Shown here one piece after another: positions 1 through 6,795 of a DNA stretch of 17,302 bases. Under the pieces are notes generated by a model that was given only the letters and a program-made list of their open reading frames with translations, did not search any database and was not told the origin of the DNA. This stretch comes from G020353235 sp964569555. Its GTDB lineage: Bacteria; Chloroflexota; Dehalococcoidia; Dehalococcoidales; JAUYDJ01. Positions within the stretch are counted from its first letter, which is position 1; each line of letters opens with the position of its first letter. A program made the position numbers and the translations under genes. The DNA is taken from positions 1 through 17,302 of the forward strand of contig CAZMTT010000023.1 in the NCBI GenBank assembly GCA_964569555.1, written 5' to 3'.

Positions 1-230
1 GAATAATCTCTTTTCCTCGGGGTACTGAGATGTTTCACTTCCCCCGCTTACCTCCACCCAGCCTATGTGTTCAGCTGGGGGTGCTCAGGTTTTACCTGAG
101 CGGGTTGCCCCATTCGGGAATCCCCGGCTAGGCTTGCTTGACAGCTCGCCGAGGCTTATCGCAGTCTAGCCACGCCCTTCATCGGCCCTTGATACCAAGG
201 CATCCACCATGTGCCCTTACCCGCTTGACC
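1..230 (-). rRNA. 23S ribosomal RNA, 5' part (gene runs off the left edge)
   Basis: Read on the minus strand, the sequence starts with GGTCAAGCGGGTAAGGGCAC and continues through the strongly conserved 5' segment GGTGGATGCC and CGATGAAGGGCGTGG of bacterial 23S rRNA domain I. I set the mature 5' end at about position 230 by alignment from memory to the E. coli start GGTTAAGCGACTAAG; the exact processing site may differ by a few bases. The gene continues beyond position 1. There is no 16S gene directly upstream: the preceding 280 bases are a leader with its own promoter, so this is an unlinked 23S gene. A 5S gene would be expected to the left, outside the window. Confidence 0.97.
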
Positions 231-280
231 TGCTTCAGGCTTGACATTAGGCTTTATTCAATTGTTAAGGTACAAGACAT

Positions 281-323
281 AAAAAAGTGGCTTGGCGACT
301 AATCACCAAGCCACTCGCTTGGT
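281..323 (-). terminator. Terminator-like hairpin with competing hairpin in the 23S leader
   Basis: On the minus strand a perfect 10-bp stem (AGTGGCTTGG at 306-315 pairing with CCAAGCCACT at 286-295, 10-base loop) is followed directly by TTTTTT, the form of an intrinsic terminator. It lies about 50 bases upstream of the mature 23S 5' end and downstream of the putative 23S promoter. A second hairpin can form from ACCAAGC (317-323) and GCTTGGT (305-311) with a 5-base loop. It uses the same GCTTGG strand, so the two folds exclude each other, as in an attenuator. The structures are read directly; a role in termination, antitermination or processing is inference. Confidence 0.6.
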
Positions 324-374
324 TGCTAATCACCTTTGTTTCAGGTTATGTCTCCATGCTTACCATCGTAGTGT

Positions 375-403
375 ATAGTAGCATAATCCAAAATCTTTGT
401 CAA
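375..403 (-). promoter_or_regulatory. Putative sigma-A promoter of the 23S rRNA unit
   Basis: The minus strand has a perfect -35 TTGACA (398-403), a 17-base spacer and -10 TACTAT (375-380) preceded by TGC, an extended -10. The predicted start is near 368, giving a leader of about 138 bases before the mature 23S end. It is the best consensus promoter in the left part of the window and explains how 23S can be transcribed without an adjacent 16S gene. Confidence 0.7.
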
Positions 404-512
404 CAATAAAGTAGCCATCTTTTTCGTCTGACCTGGCAAAATTTTGGGGGTGGCTATTTTATCAGCGGCGGCAGTCTTTGGGTAGGCGAAACTGGCGGGA
501 AAGACGCCGTAA

Positions 513-845
513 ATGGCTATTAAGTGGGGTGACAAAGGTAGCTGTTGCCCAGATTGCCCTAATCAGGACTTGACGGCTATTAATAGCCAGTTGTTATACT
601 GGGCTATGCTTGAGGGTAAGTGCCCGAAGTGCGGTGTCCATTACACCGGTTGGGCGTTACGCAATCCGAGATATCAAAGCTGCACCTACTGCGGCGCAGC
701 ACTTGAAATAACCGAGAATGGCCAAAAGGTTTCCCCTGGTTACTCACCGTTTACGGCTGAGGAATACCGTATTAATCAGCCCGGCAGTGCCCCTCCCGTC
801 CCCCAGAAAGAGAAAGAGGACGTATCGCCGGACAAACCGGCCTGA
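513..845 (+). CDS. Small zinc-ribbon-like hypothetical protein
   Basis: The 110-residue protein has three CxxC knuckles: C12-x2-C15, C37-x2-C40 (CPKC) and C57-x2-C60 (CTYC). Such pairs usually bind zinc in a zinc-ribbon or rubredoxin-like fold. The C-terminal 40 residues are rich in Pro, Lys and Glu and look disordered. There is no signal peptide or membrane segment, so it is probably cytoplasmic. The ATG at 513 has only a weak purine-rich site (GGGAAAG) upstream. It converges with the DUF4870 gene, 26 bases away. I do not recognise a named family; the Cys pattern suggests metal binding, and a nucleic-acid or protein partner would be a guess. Confidence 0.7.
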   Translation: MAIKWGDKGSCCPDCPNQDLTAINSQLLYWAMLEGKCPKCGVHYTGWALRNPRYQSCTYCGAALEITENGQKVSPGYSPFTAEEYRINQPGSAPPVPQKEKEDVSPDKPA

Positions 846-847
846 AG

Positions 848-880
848 CTGAAATTTAGCCAGACCAGCGCTCTATTTCAG
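848..880. terminator. Weak inverted repeat between convergent genes
   Basis: CTGAAAT (848-854) and ATTTCAG (874-880) form a 7-bp stem around a 19-base loop at the meeting point of two convergent genes, overlapping the last codon of the minus-strand gene. No T-run follows on either strand, so a bidirectional terminator role is only suggested by position. Confidence 0.25.
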
Positions 881-1231
881 TGAGTTGGCTGTCTTCTCCG
901 TCCAATTGCCAACCAAGGGTAGCTTAAACTTTTCGCCCTGATAGGCCCTTATCATCAGGATTACGCACAGTATAAGCCAAAGAACTAATATTAGAAGGTA
1001 GAGCACAACAACAATAATCGGTCCAATAATCGGCATCCAGCCGAAGATCCAACTAAGGACGATAGCGACGATGGTAAGGATACCGGAGGTATAGATTGAC
1101 TGTATGGCGTGGAAGCGGACAAAGTTGCTTTGCCTCTCAATCAGGATAAAGACCAGCCCGCTCACCCAGCCTACGACATAACAGAGTAGCCCGGCAATGT
1201 TTGCTTCCAGTCCGGTGGAAGATTTCTCCAT
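872..1231 (-). CDS. DUF4870-family small membrane protein
   Basis: The 119-residue protein matches the DUF4870 (Tic20-like) pattern: an N-terminal segment with GLLCYVVGWVSGLVFILIE, then the conserved FVRFHAIQS motif near residues 37-45, then two long hydrophobic stretches around 48-65 and 70-93, and a short polar tail. The predicted layout is three to four membrane helices in the cytoplasmic membrane. The function of the family is unknown. The start is fixed by AAGGAGGC eight bases upstream of the ATG. It lies 46 bases downstream of the desulforedoxin gene on the same strand, with no clear terminator between, so the two may share a transcript. Confidence 0.85.
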   Translation of the reverse strand: MEKSSTGLEANIAGLLCYVVGWVSGLVFILIERQSNFVRFHAIQSIYTSGILTIVAIVLSWIFGWMPIIGPIIVVVLYLLILVLWLILCVILMIRAYQGEKFKLPLVGNWTEKTANSLK

Positions 1232-1277
1232 ATAAATGCCTCCTTAATAAATATAATGTATGGTCGCCAGACCAGTG

Positions 1278-1400
1278 CTAGCCGATTTTTTCCATATCCT
1301 CCCCGCAGCAGACAAGGGTACCACCACCCGCCTTGGTTACGGTTACTTCGTTGCCGCAGATATTGCAGCGATACTTTTCACCAACCTTTTTCACCGCCAT
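1278..1400 (-). CDS. Desulforedoxin (stand-alone Fe(SCys)4 protein)
   Basis: The 40-residue protein carries C12-x2-C15 and the adjacent pair C31-C32 in the context GGGTLVCCGEDM, the signature of desulforedoxin and of the N-terminal domain of desulfoferrodoxin. The four cysteines hold one iron; the family forms homodimers and acts in electron transfer linked to oxygen or superoxide handling in anaerobes. The superoxide reductase domain of desulfoferrodoxin is absent, and the protein ends four residues after CCGEDM, so this is the short free form. An in-frame upstream ATG (1460) exists, but the ATG at 1400 follows GGAAAGGAGAAGGG and gives the normal family length of 36-40. Promoter elements lie at 1431-1460. 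Confidence 0.92.
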   Translation of the reverse strand: MAVKKVGEKYRCNICGNEVTVTKAGGGTLVCCGEDMEKIG

Positions 1401-1430
1401 TTCCCTTCTCCTTTCCCTTAAATTATAGTT

Positions 1431-1460
1431 AATGTAGCGGTTAGTCCACGCCGTTGTCAA
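1431..1460 (-). promoter_or_regulatory. Putative promoter of desulforedoxin and DUF4870
   Basis: The minus strand has a perfect -35 TTGACA (1455-1460), an 18-base spacer and -10 TACATT (1431-1436), giving a start near 1424 and a leader of about 24 bases with the Shine-Dalgarno. A TATAAT also occurs at 1422-1427 but without a -35 at a usable distance. Confidence 0.5.
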
Positions 1461-1482
1461 GATAAATGAGCCTCAATTCTGG

Positions 1483-1493
1483 TGTGGTACAAT
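1483..1493 (+). promoter_or_regulatory. Extended -10 promoter element TGTGGTACAAT
   Basis: TGTGG followed by TACAAT forms an extended -10 with no good -35 at 16-18 bases. Transcription would start about 7 bases later, almost on the ATG at 1500, giving a leaderless message. The same TGTGNTA pattern occurs at carB, the ABC importer and next to 16S. Confidence 0.4.
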
Positions 1494-1499
1494 ATAAGT

Positions 1500-1724
1500 A
1501 TGGGGACTATTAATTATAAAAGGGTCATCATAACTACAACTATTGGGGTAATTGGTCTTGTTCCAATGATGGTTTATACTGAGCCTATGGAAAATGAAAT
1601 GGACTTAACTACAGTAGTTACCGAGTATTTCGTGATGTCGGATTACAATAAAGCTATTCTGCCCCAAGCAGTGTTTAATACCGCATCGACTTCAAACAAT
1701 ATCGGCACACTATCAATTATCTAA
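1500..1724 (+). CDS. Doubtful small hypothetical protein with one hydrophobic segment
   Basis: A 74-residue reading frame from the ATG at 1500 has one hydrophobic stretch (about residues 9-26, VIITTTIGVIGLVPMMVY) followed by a polar tail with no recognisable motif. A longer frame could start at the GTG at 1482. There is no Shine-Dalgarno; instead TGTGGTACAAT ends seven bases before the ATG, so expression would have to be leaderless. Its base composition is more A+T-rich than the neighbours. It could be a real small membrane or secreted peptide, a gene remnant, or chance. I do not recognise a family. Confidence 0.3.
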   Translation: MGTINYKRVIITTTIGVIGLVPMMVYTEPMENEMDLTTVVTEYFVMSDYNKAILPQAVFNTASTSNNIGTLSII

Positions 1725-1776
1725 CCGTCTTGATTAAAGATTTTATCACCCAAAGGATCTGCGCAGGTAGCTTGAG

Positions 1777-2244
1777 ATGAAACTAATCAGCGCCTGTTTA
1801 CTGGGTGTAAAGTGCGCCTGGAGCGGTGATGAGCGCTATCAGGACGGGCGGGCTTTTGAGCTTGCCCGGCGGGAGAGCCTGGTCCCGGTCTGCCCGGAGC
1901 AGCTGGGCGGGCTGGCCACACCCCGCCCGCCCCAGGAAATTCAGGGTGGTGGCGGGGGGGATGTCCTTGACGGCAAGTGCCGGGTGTTGAACAAAGAGGG
2001 GGTGGATGTTACCGGGGAGTTTATTAACGGGGCGGGAGAGACACTGAAAATTGCCCGGCAGTTAAATATCAGGGAGTTTATCGGCAAGGCGAGGAGCCCG
2101 TCCTGCGGCTGTGGTCAAATATACGATGGCTCATTTTCGGAAAAGCTGGTCTCCGGTGACGGAGTGACCACGGCACTGCTGAAAAGAAACGGCATTAAGG
2201 TAATCAATATAGAGGATTTAGCAACACAAGGTAGAAGTTTCTAG
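1777..2244 (+). CDS. DUF523 (YbbK-like) cysteine-rich protein
   Basis: The 155-residue protein fits DUF523 (COG1683): it starts with ISACLLG (C7), followed by C13, VCPEQLGGLATPR (C39), EIQGG, and the hallmark KARSPSCGCG (C110, C112). The conserved cysteines suggest metal or Fe-S binding, but the biochemical role of the family is not established. It is cytoplasmic, with no signal peptide. The Shine-Dalgarno is weak (AGGTAG, six bases upstream). Its stop codon overlaps by four bases the stop of the convergent PP-loop gene, so there is no room for a separate terminator and the two transcripts must overlap at their 3' ends. Confidence 0.88.
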   Translation: MKLISACLLGVKCAWSGDERYQDGRAFELARRESLVPVCPEQLGGLATPRPPQEIQGGGGGDVLDGKCRVLNKEGVDVTGEFINGAGETLKIARQLNIREFIGKARSPSCGCGQIYDGSFSEKLVSGDGVTTALLKRNGIKVINIEDLATQGRSF

Positions 2245-3179
2245 TCCGCTTTGACCAGTATCTTTGTTTCTTTATGGTACCCGTATTCCACCAGCACCTG
2301 GCTGGTGTCGGCGTCAGAATATCGGGCGGTGAGCCGGGCGGCGAGTTCAATCGCCTCTTTATCTTTAGTTCCTTCCAGAACCGTTATCGGGCTGCCACAG
2401 TCGGGCACCTCAAAGATATAGTCTTCAGGGCTTTTTAGCTCCAGCAGGGCGTTGTTTTCGGCTTCATTGCGGCCGACGATAATCCGGGCCGAAGAAAGAT
2501 AGAAGTGCCGGCCTGTTTTCAGCAGCTGAATATCCCGTTTGGTTATTTTTGCCTGGCGGTTAAACAGGTCCTTGAGCCTGAGGGAAAATTGTCTATCGGT
2601 CAGGAGGCAGCCCCCGGCCGGGGTGTGGTAGCCCTCAATGCCGGATTCCCGGGCAAGGGCCAGCTGGGGTTTGCGGCTCTTGCCGCTTATATCGAGAAGG
2701 CGGCCCCGGTCCACCCAGCCTTCGTGCTCCGGCACTGTCTCCGGCAGTAGCCTTGCCGAAAGCGGTCGCAACACCAGCCCCTCCACCCCCGCTTCTTTTT
2801 CCTCATGTTTCAGGACCTGCTTATACTGGCTCATCGACCTCTGCCCCAGGACCTCGCCGGTGATGATAAAAGCCGCACCCAGCTTATCGGCCTGTCTCTT
2901 TGCCTCTTTCAGCATATAGACCCGGCAGTCGATGCAGGGGTTCATATTCTTGCCGTAGCCGTGCTTGGGATTTCGGATGAGTTCCAGGTAGTCTTCACCG
3001 GCTTCAATTTTGAGCAGGGGAATACCGAGCTGCTCGGCGACCTGGTCGGCGTAGGCCTTTTTATCGCTTAAGACGGGCAAATCAAGGTTCAGCGCCACTA
3101 CTTCGATGCCCTGCTCCAGAACCAGCTTGATGGCAAGCGTTGAGTCCAGGCCACCGGATAACAGTGCCAGTGCCTTCAT
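2241..3179 (-). CDS. PP-loop ATPase of the ThiI/MnmA type with C-terminal NFACT-R-like domain
   Basis: The N-terminal half is a PP-loop ATPase with SGGLDST at residues 8-14, which adenylates its substrate. NPCIDC (C82, C85), ITGEVLGQR (106-114) and GGCLLTD (C191) follow, as in tRNA sulfurtransferases of the ThiI/MnmA group. There is no THUMP domain. Residues about 223-270 (GRHFYLSSARIIVGRNEAEN and the SPEDY segment after it) resemble the NFACT-R RNA-binding domain, a fusion known for ThiI-like PP-loop proteins. A role in tRNA thiolation is likely but the modified base cannot be told from sequence. Its ATG overlaps the transaldolase stop by four bases (ATGA), so translation is probably coupled. 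It is the last gene of the carB-to-tal run. Confidence 0.82.
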   Translation of the reverse strand: MKALALLSGGLDSTLAIKLVLEQGIEVVALNLDLPVLSDKKAYADQVAEQLGIPLLKIEAGEDYLELIRNPKHGYGKNMNPCIDCRVYMLKEAKRQADKLGAAFIITGEVLGQRSMSQYKQVLKHEEKEAGVEGLVLRPLSARLLPETVPEHEGWVDRGRLLDISGKSRKPQLALARESGIEGYHTPAGGCLLTDRQFSLRLKDLFNRQAKITKRDIQLLKTGRHFYLSSARIIVGRNEAENNALLELKSPEDYIFEVPDCGSPITVLEGTKDKEAIELAARLTARYSDADTSQVLVEYGYHKETKILVKAD

Positions 3180-4267
3180 GTTAACGCCGACTTTCTCTCC
3201 CCCAGTGTTTCCAGCAGCTGGTGGTAGGAATCGGCGAAGGCTTTGACGCCGTCTTTCAGCAGCTGTTCGGTGATGGCATCCAAGTCTATGCCAACTCTCT
3301 TCAGGTCAGCCAGCACCTTTTCGGCTTCAGCCAGTCCCTCGTCCACCGTCCGGCGTACCTTGCCGTGGTCAAGGAAGGCGTCTATCGTCTCCAGGGGTGT
3401 GGTATTGACCGTGTCGGCGCCAATAAGCCCGTCCACGTATTTGGTATCGGGGTAGGCTGGGTTCTTGGTTCTGGTGCTCCCCCAGAGGACGCGCTGGAGG
3501 CGGGCACCACGCTGGCGCTGGGCGGCGAATTCTTTGCCGTAGAATATTTCCCGAAAGCGGCGGTAGACCAGCTTGGAGTTGGCAATGGCGGCGGTGCCGT
3601 GCAGAGCCAGTGCCTCTTTGGTGCCGATTTTGTCCAGCTCTCTATCGGCATAGGTATCAATCCGGCTGACAAAGAAAGAAGCCACCGAAGTTACCCGCTC
3701 CGGGTTCGGGTTGCGGGCTATGCCCCGGATATAGGCACGGGAAATGGCTTCATAGTTCTTTAGCGAAAACAGGAGGGTGACATTGATGTTAATTCCCGCG
3801 CCGGTCATGGCCTCAATGACCGGTATGCCGGCTGGTGTCGCCGGGACTTTTACCATCAGATTGGGGCGGTCCACCAGCTGCCAGAGGCGTCTTACCTCGG
3901 CGATGGTGGCTTCGGTGTCGTCGGCAAGCTCCGGGGAGGGCTCCAGACTGACCATGCCGTCAATTCCGTTAGAGGCGTCATAGACGGGGCGCAGTATGTC
4001 GGTTGCCATCTGGATATCCTCTATGCTCAAGCGGTCGTAGATGGCGCTGGCATCGGCATCAGGCTCGGATTTTAGCATCGCCCTTATGGCCGCATCGTAG
4101 TCCTGGCTCTGGGCAATGGCTTTATGAAAGATGGTCGGGTTGCTGGTTATCCCCCGCACCCCCTCTTCAATCAGTTGCCCGAGCTGACCGCTGGTAATCA
4201 ATTTGCGCTGGATGAAGTCAAGCCATATTGACTGCCCCAGCTTCTGGATGTCTTTCAGATGGTGCAT
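3176..4267 (-). CDS. tal: Transaldolase
   Basis: The 363-residue cytoplasmic enzyme moves a dihydroxyacetone unit between sedoheptulose 7-phosphate and glyceraldehyde 3-phosphate in the non-oxidative pentose phosphate pathway. Motifs of the family are present: GITSNPTIF (39-47), YDASNGIDGMVSLE (96-109), LMVKVPAT with the Schiff-base lysine at K140, and NINVTLLFS after it. The tail NTTPLETIDAF is also typical. The length fits the long bacterial form. The start is set by GGGAGG five bases upstream of the ATG. The gene starts 15 bases after the phosphoketolase-like gene and overlaps the PP-loop gene by four bases, so it is part of one operon handling pentose phosphates. Confidence 0.95.
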   Translation of the reverse strand: MHHLKDIQKLGQSIWLDFIQRKLITSGQLGQLIEEGVRGITSNPTIFHKAIAQSQDYDAAIRAMLKSEPDADASAIYDRLSIEDIQMATDILRPVYDASNGIDGMVSLEPSPELADDTEATIAEVRRLWQLVDRPNLMVKVPATPAGIPVIEAMTGAGININVTLLFSLKNYEAISRAYIRGIARNPNPERVTSVASFFVSRIDTYADRELDKIGTKEALALHGTAAIANSKLVYRRFREIFYGKEFAAQRQRGARLQRVLWGSTRTKNPAYPDTKYVDGLIGADTVNTTPLETIDAFLDHGKVRRTVDEGLAEAEKVLADLKRVGIDLDAITEQLLKDGVKAFADSYHQLLETLGERKSALT

Positions 4268-4282
4268 TTTGCCTCCCTTGTA

Positions 4283-6763
4283 CTATACTTCAAAGATTAT
4301 CCCCTCCGGGGATGCCTTCCCGTCTAGGGCGGCTATCTCTCCGGCAGTGAGCAGTTTCTGGCGTGATATACCCACCAGGGCAGCGGCTTGCTCCACAATA
4401 TGAGCCCAGGTGCAGCGGTTGACGAAGAGCAGCCCCGGCGGGGTCAGTGTGCCTCCCTGGACGATGAAGCCGAGGGCAGCCGTATCGCGCCCGGTGTTAA
4501 GCGGCTGGAGGACACCCAGCATCACCTCCGGTCTGGTGTGGGTGACGAATATGCGGGGCAGGACGGAATCAGGGTAGAGTTCCTGCCTGATTTCGCTGGC
4601 GGTGGCGTGAGCCTGCTCGCCGCGGCTGCGGGGGGGCCGAAATCGCCCCGGCTCCAGCATATAGACTACCGAGTGGGGGACATTATGCTCACCAAGCCGG
4701 GCGGAGGCTTTTAACACCTCTTCCAGCTGGTAGGCACCGATGGCGGTCAGTATCAGCCGTGACTCTTTGATATTATGCCCCGCCCAGTCCAGGCGCAGGG
4801 CGCCCTGTGCTATAAGGCGGGTCGCTTCTTCTAAGTTGAACAGGTCAGCAACGGTCTCGTATTTCGGAATCACCAGTGTCCAGACCTGCCCGTGTGTCTG
4901 GTAGAGCTGGCGCATCACCACGGCGGCGGTGTTGTAGTCGGCAATAAACATTACCCGTGAGACATCGGCTACCTCGCCCAGCATTGACTCCGCCATCGCC
5001 GGGTCCTGATGGGACTGCTCGTTCTTGGCGTTCTCCCAGGTATGTGAGGTGAGCACCAGCGGTATCGACAGCCAGCCGGGACGGTAGCTGCCCATTTCGT
5101 TGCAGTGGTTGGCAAAGATTATCTCCTGACGCATCACCCCCTGCATTTTGGTGCCGAATGCCTCATAGGTAGCAATGAGGTTGATACCCCCCTTGTTAGC
5201 CAGGGCCGCGGCGGCGATGGCTTCCTCGTTGAGGGCAGTGATGACGCCACCGTGCACGTCCTCGGGAATGCCGGCTTCGGGGGCGGTCACCCGGAACTTG
5301 AGCGCTTCCAGGGTGCGGGTAAGCCTATTTGAGCGCATTTCATCGGGGTTGCCTGCTCTGGGGCGGAGGTGGGGGTTAGCCTGGACGGTGGCTAAAAACA
5401 CTTTATCCACGGCATACATCGGGGCCGTCCGCGCCCACTTTGCCCGGTCGCGCCGGTCTCTGGGCACGGGGCGGGGTTTGATTTCGGGTACTTTGCTCAG
5501 GCTCACCTCGCGTCTGGCCAGGGGGTGGTCTCGCTCCCGGGGGCGGCCGGAGTCGGGGTGGTGCTGGAAGTTATCAATGCCTTGCTTTAGCTCGGGCAGG
5601 GGCACCCAGAGACGGCGGGCACTCTCATTAAAGTTGTGGGCGGCTTCACTATCAAAGTGGGGATTGGCCTGAAGGGGCAGGTTGTGGGCCAGGTTGGTCC
5701 CCTCGCCGTAAAAGCCGGCTCCCTTGGGGGCAACGGCAATACCATAGGGCAGGCGCACCGGGTATGCTTCCCCCTTGGTGCGCACCGCCTTGGCGGCCGC
5801 TTCCAGGCGTGATTCCATCTCAAAGATAGCCCAGGCGAAGGCGGCCGGGTCCCGGCCGTCAAAAACAATGGGGTCAAAGCTGTTGAGCTTCAGGTGCTCC
5901 ACGAACCAGTTAACCCCGCCTTCCTGGGACAGGGTGGTGCGCTGGTCAATACGGCGCCCGTTGTTAATCATTATCGGCGTGACCAGGCCGCAATCTTTAG
6001 CCCGCCACCAGCGGGGTGCCCAGTCACTCCCCCTCTGCTCCTCAAAAGCGCCGTCGCTCAGGAAAGCGACCAGTCTCTCCCCGGGCAGGGGCATATGGAT
6101 ATACTCCAGCTCAACGAAACCGAGATACCCCGCCTCCGCCATGCCACCGGCGGTATGGGCGTTGACGTGGCTGCCCAGCGGTGAGTCCTGCTTTCCCGCC
6201 GAGTTTAACCGGTAAGAGTAGAAGTCGCCGACATAGCGGCTGAGCCCCTCATCGGTGAGGGAGTAGCGCTCGGCATGGGCCGGTGTCATGTTGTCCAGCA
6301 GCAGATTTACCGTGTCAATGGCAGCGACACAGTGTCCCTGCCCCATTATCCAGGAGCGGGTGATACCGGTGAGGGCGTTAATTGCCATATAGCCGGCATA
6401 GGCCGGCACCATGTTCAGGGTGCCCCCGGTATGCCCCTCCGGTCTGGGCTTGAAGTCTTCTGTGCCCAGGTCGCGACCGTCAAGATAGACATTCCGGGCA
6501 TAGGTCTCATGCACGGTGAGCCACATGGCGGCGCTGGCTACCCGGTCGGCAGCATAGAGCACCTCAAACAGGGGAACGCCGTCACCCGTCACCCCTTCGG
6601 CAGTCAGAAATTCAGCCATGGCAAAGACGCGGGCCTGCGTTTCCAGGGAATGCCGGATGGGGCCATAACCAGCTGCCCAGCGGTCGGCAGGGCGGTTGCG
6701 CTGGCGGTAGAGCCTTACCCGCTCTTCGGTGCGAATCTTATCCCGCTCACTGTCTCTGGTCAT
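4283..6763 (-). CDS. Phosphoketolase-superfamily TPP enzyme (divergent; phosphoketolase or xylulose-5-phosphate 3-epimerase type)
   Basis: The 826-residue protein has the size and layout of xylulose-5-phosphate/fructose-6-phosphate phosphoketolase. Aligned landmarks are EGHTGG (H111, for GHWGT), MGQGHC (H144, for GPGHGG), and GSHVNAHTAGG (198-208, for PSHVAPETPGS). The thiamine-diphosphate motif is SDG at 236-238 followed about 28 residues later by NNG (267-269). In classical phosphoketolases this segment reads GDGEAETGPLA; here it is SDGAFEEQRGSDW, so this belongs to a divergent branch. I recall proteins of this branch being named xylulose 5-phosphate 3-epimerase. Acetate kinase 32 bases upstream supports acetyl-phosphate production, but substrate and reaction are not settled. 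The start follows AAGGAGGGG. Confidence 0.85.
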   Translation of the reverse strand: MTRDSERDKIRTEERVRLYRQRNRPADRWAAGYGPIRHSLETQARVFAMAEFLTAEGVTGDGVPLFEVLYAADRVASAAMWLTVHETYARNVYLDGRDLGTEDFKPRPEGHTGGTLNMVPAYAGYMAINALTGITRSWIMGQGHCVAAIDTVNLLLDNMTPAHAERYSLTDEGLSRYVGDFYSYRLNSAGKQDSPLGSHVNAHTAGGMAEAGYLGFVELEYIHMPLPGERLVAFLSDGAFEEQRGSDWAPRWWRAKDCGLVTPIMINNGRRIDQRTTLSQEGGVNWFVEHLKLNSFDPIVFDGRDPAAFAWAIFEMESRLEAAAKAVRTKGEAYPVRLPYGIAVAPKGAGFYGEGTNLAHNLPLQANPHFDSEAAHNFNESARRLWVPLPELKQGIDNFQHHPDSGRPRERDHPLARREVSLSKVPEIKPRPVPRDRRDRAKWARTAPMYAVDKVFLATVQANPHLRPRAGNPDEMRSNRLTRTLEALKFRVTAPEAGIPEDVHGGVITALNEEAIAAAALANKGGINLIATYEAFGTKMQGVMRQEIIFANHCNEMGSYRPGWLSIPLVLTSHTWENAKNEQSHQDPAMAESMLGEVADVSRVMFIADYNTAAVVMRQLYQTHGQVWTLVIPKYETVADLFNLEEATRLIAQGALRLDWAGHNIKESRLILTAIGAYQLEEVLKASARLGEHNVPHSVVYMLEPGRFRPPRSRGEQAHATASEIRQELYPDSVLPRIFVTHTRPEVMLGVLQPLNTGRDTAALGFIVQGGTLTPPGLLFVNRCTWAHIVEQAAALVGISRQKLLTAGEIAALDGKASPEGIIFEV

Positions 6764-6795
6764 TTTGCCCCTCCTTATCCTCTATGCTAGCTTTG

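Noticed and set aside
413..458. Imperfect inverted repeat TAGCCATC / GGTGGCTA upstream of the zinc-ribbon gene
   Set aside because: One mismatch in eight bases over a 30-base-plus loop and no T-run; it may be chance.
341..535. Minus-strand 64-codon frame upstream of the 23S promoter
   Set aside because: It covers the 23S promoter and overlaps the start of the zinc-ribbon gene, has no Shine-Dalgarno and no protein-like motif.
3221..3763. Long plus-strand frame opposite transaldolase (180 codons)
   Set aside because: It lies wholly antisense to tal, whose catalytic motifs are intact; long antisense frames are expected in G+C-rich genes.
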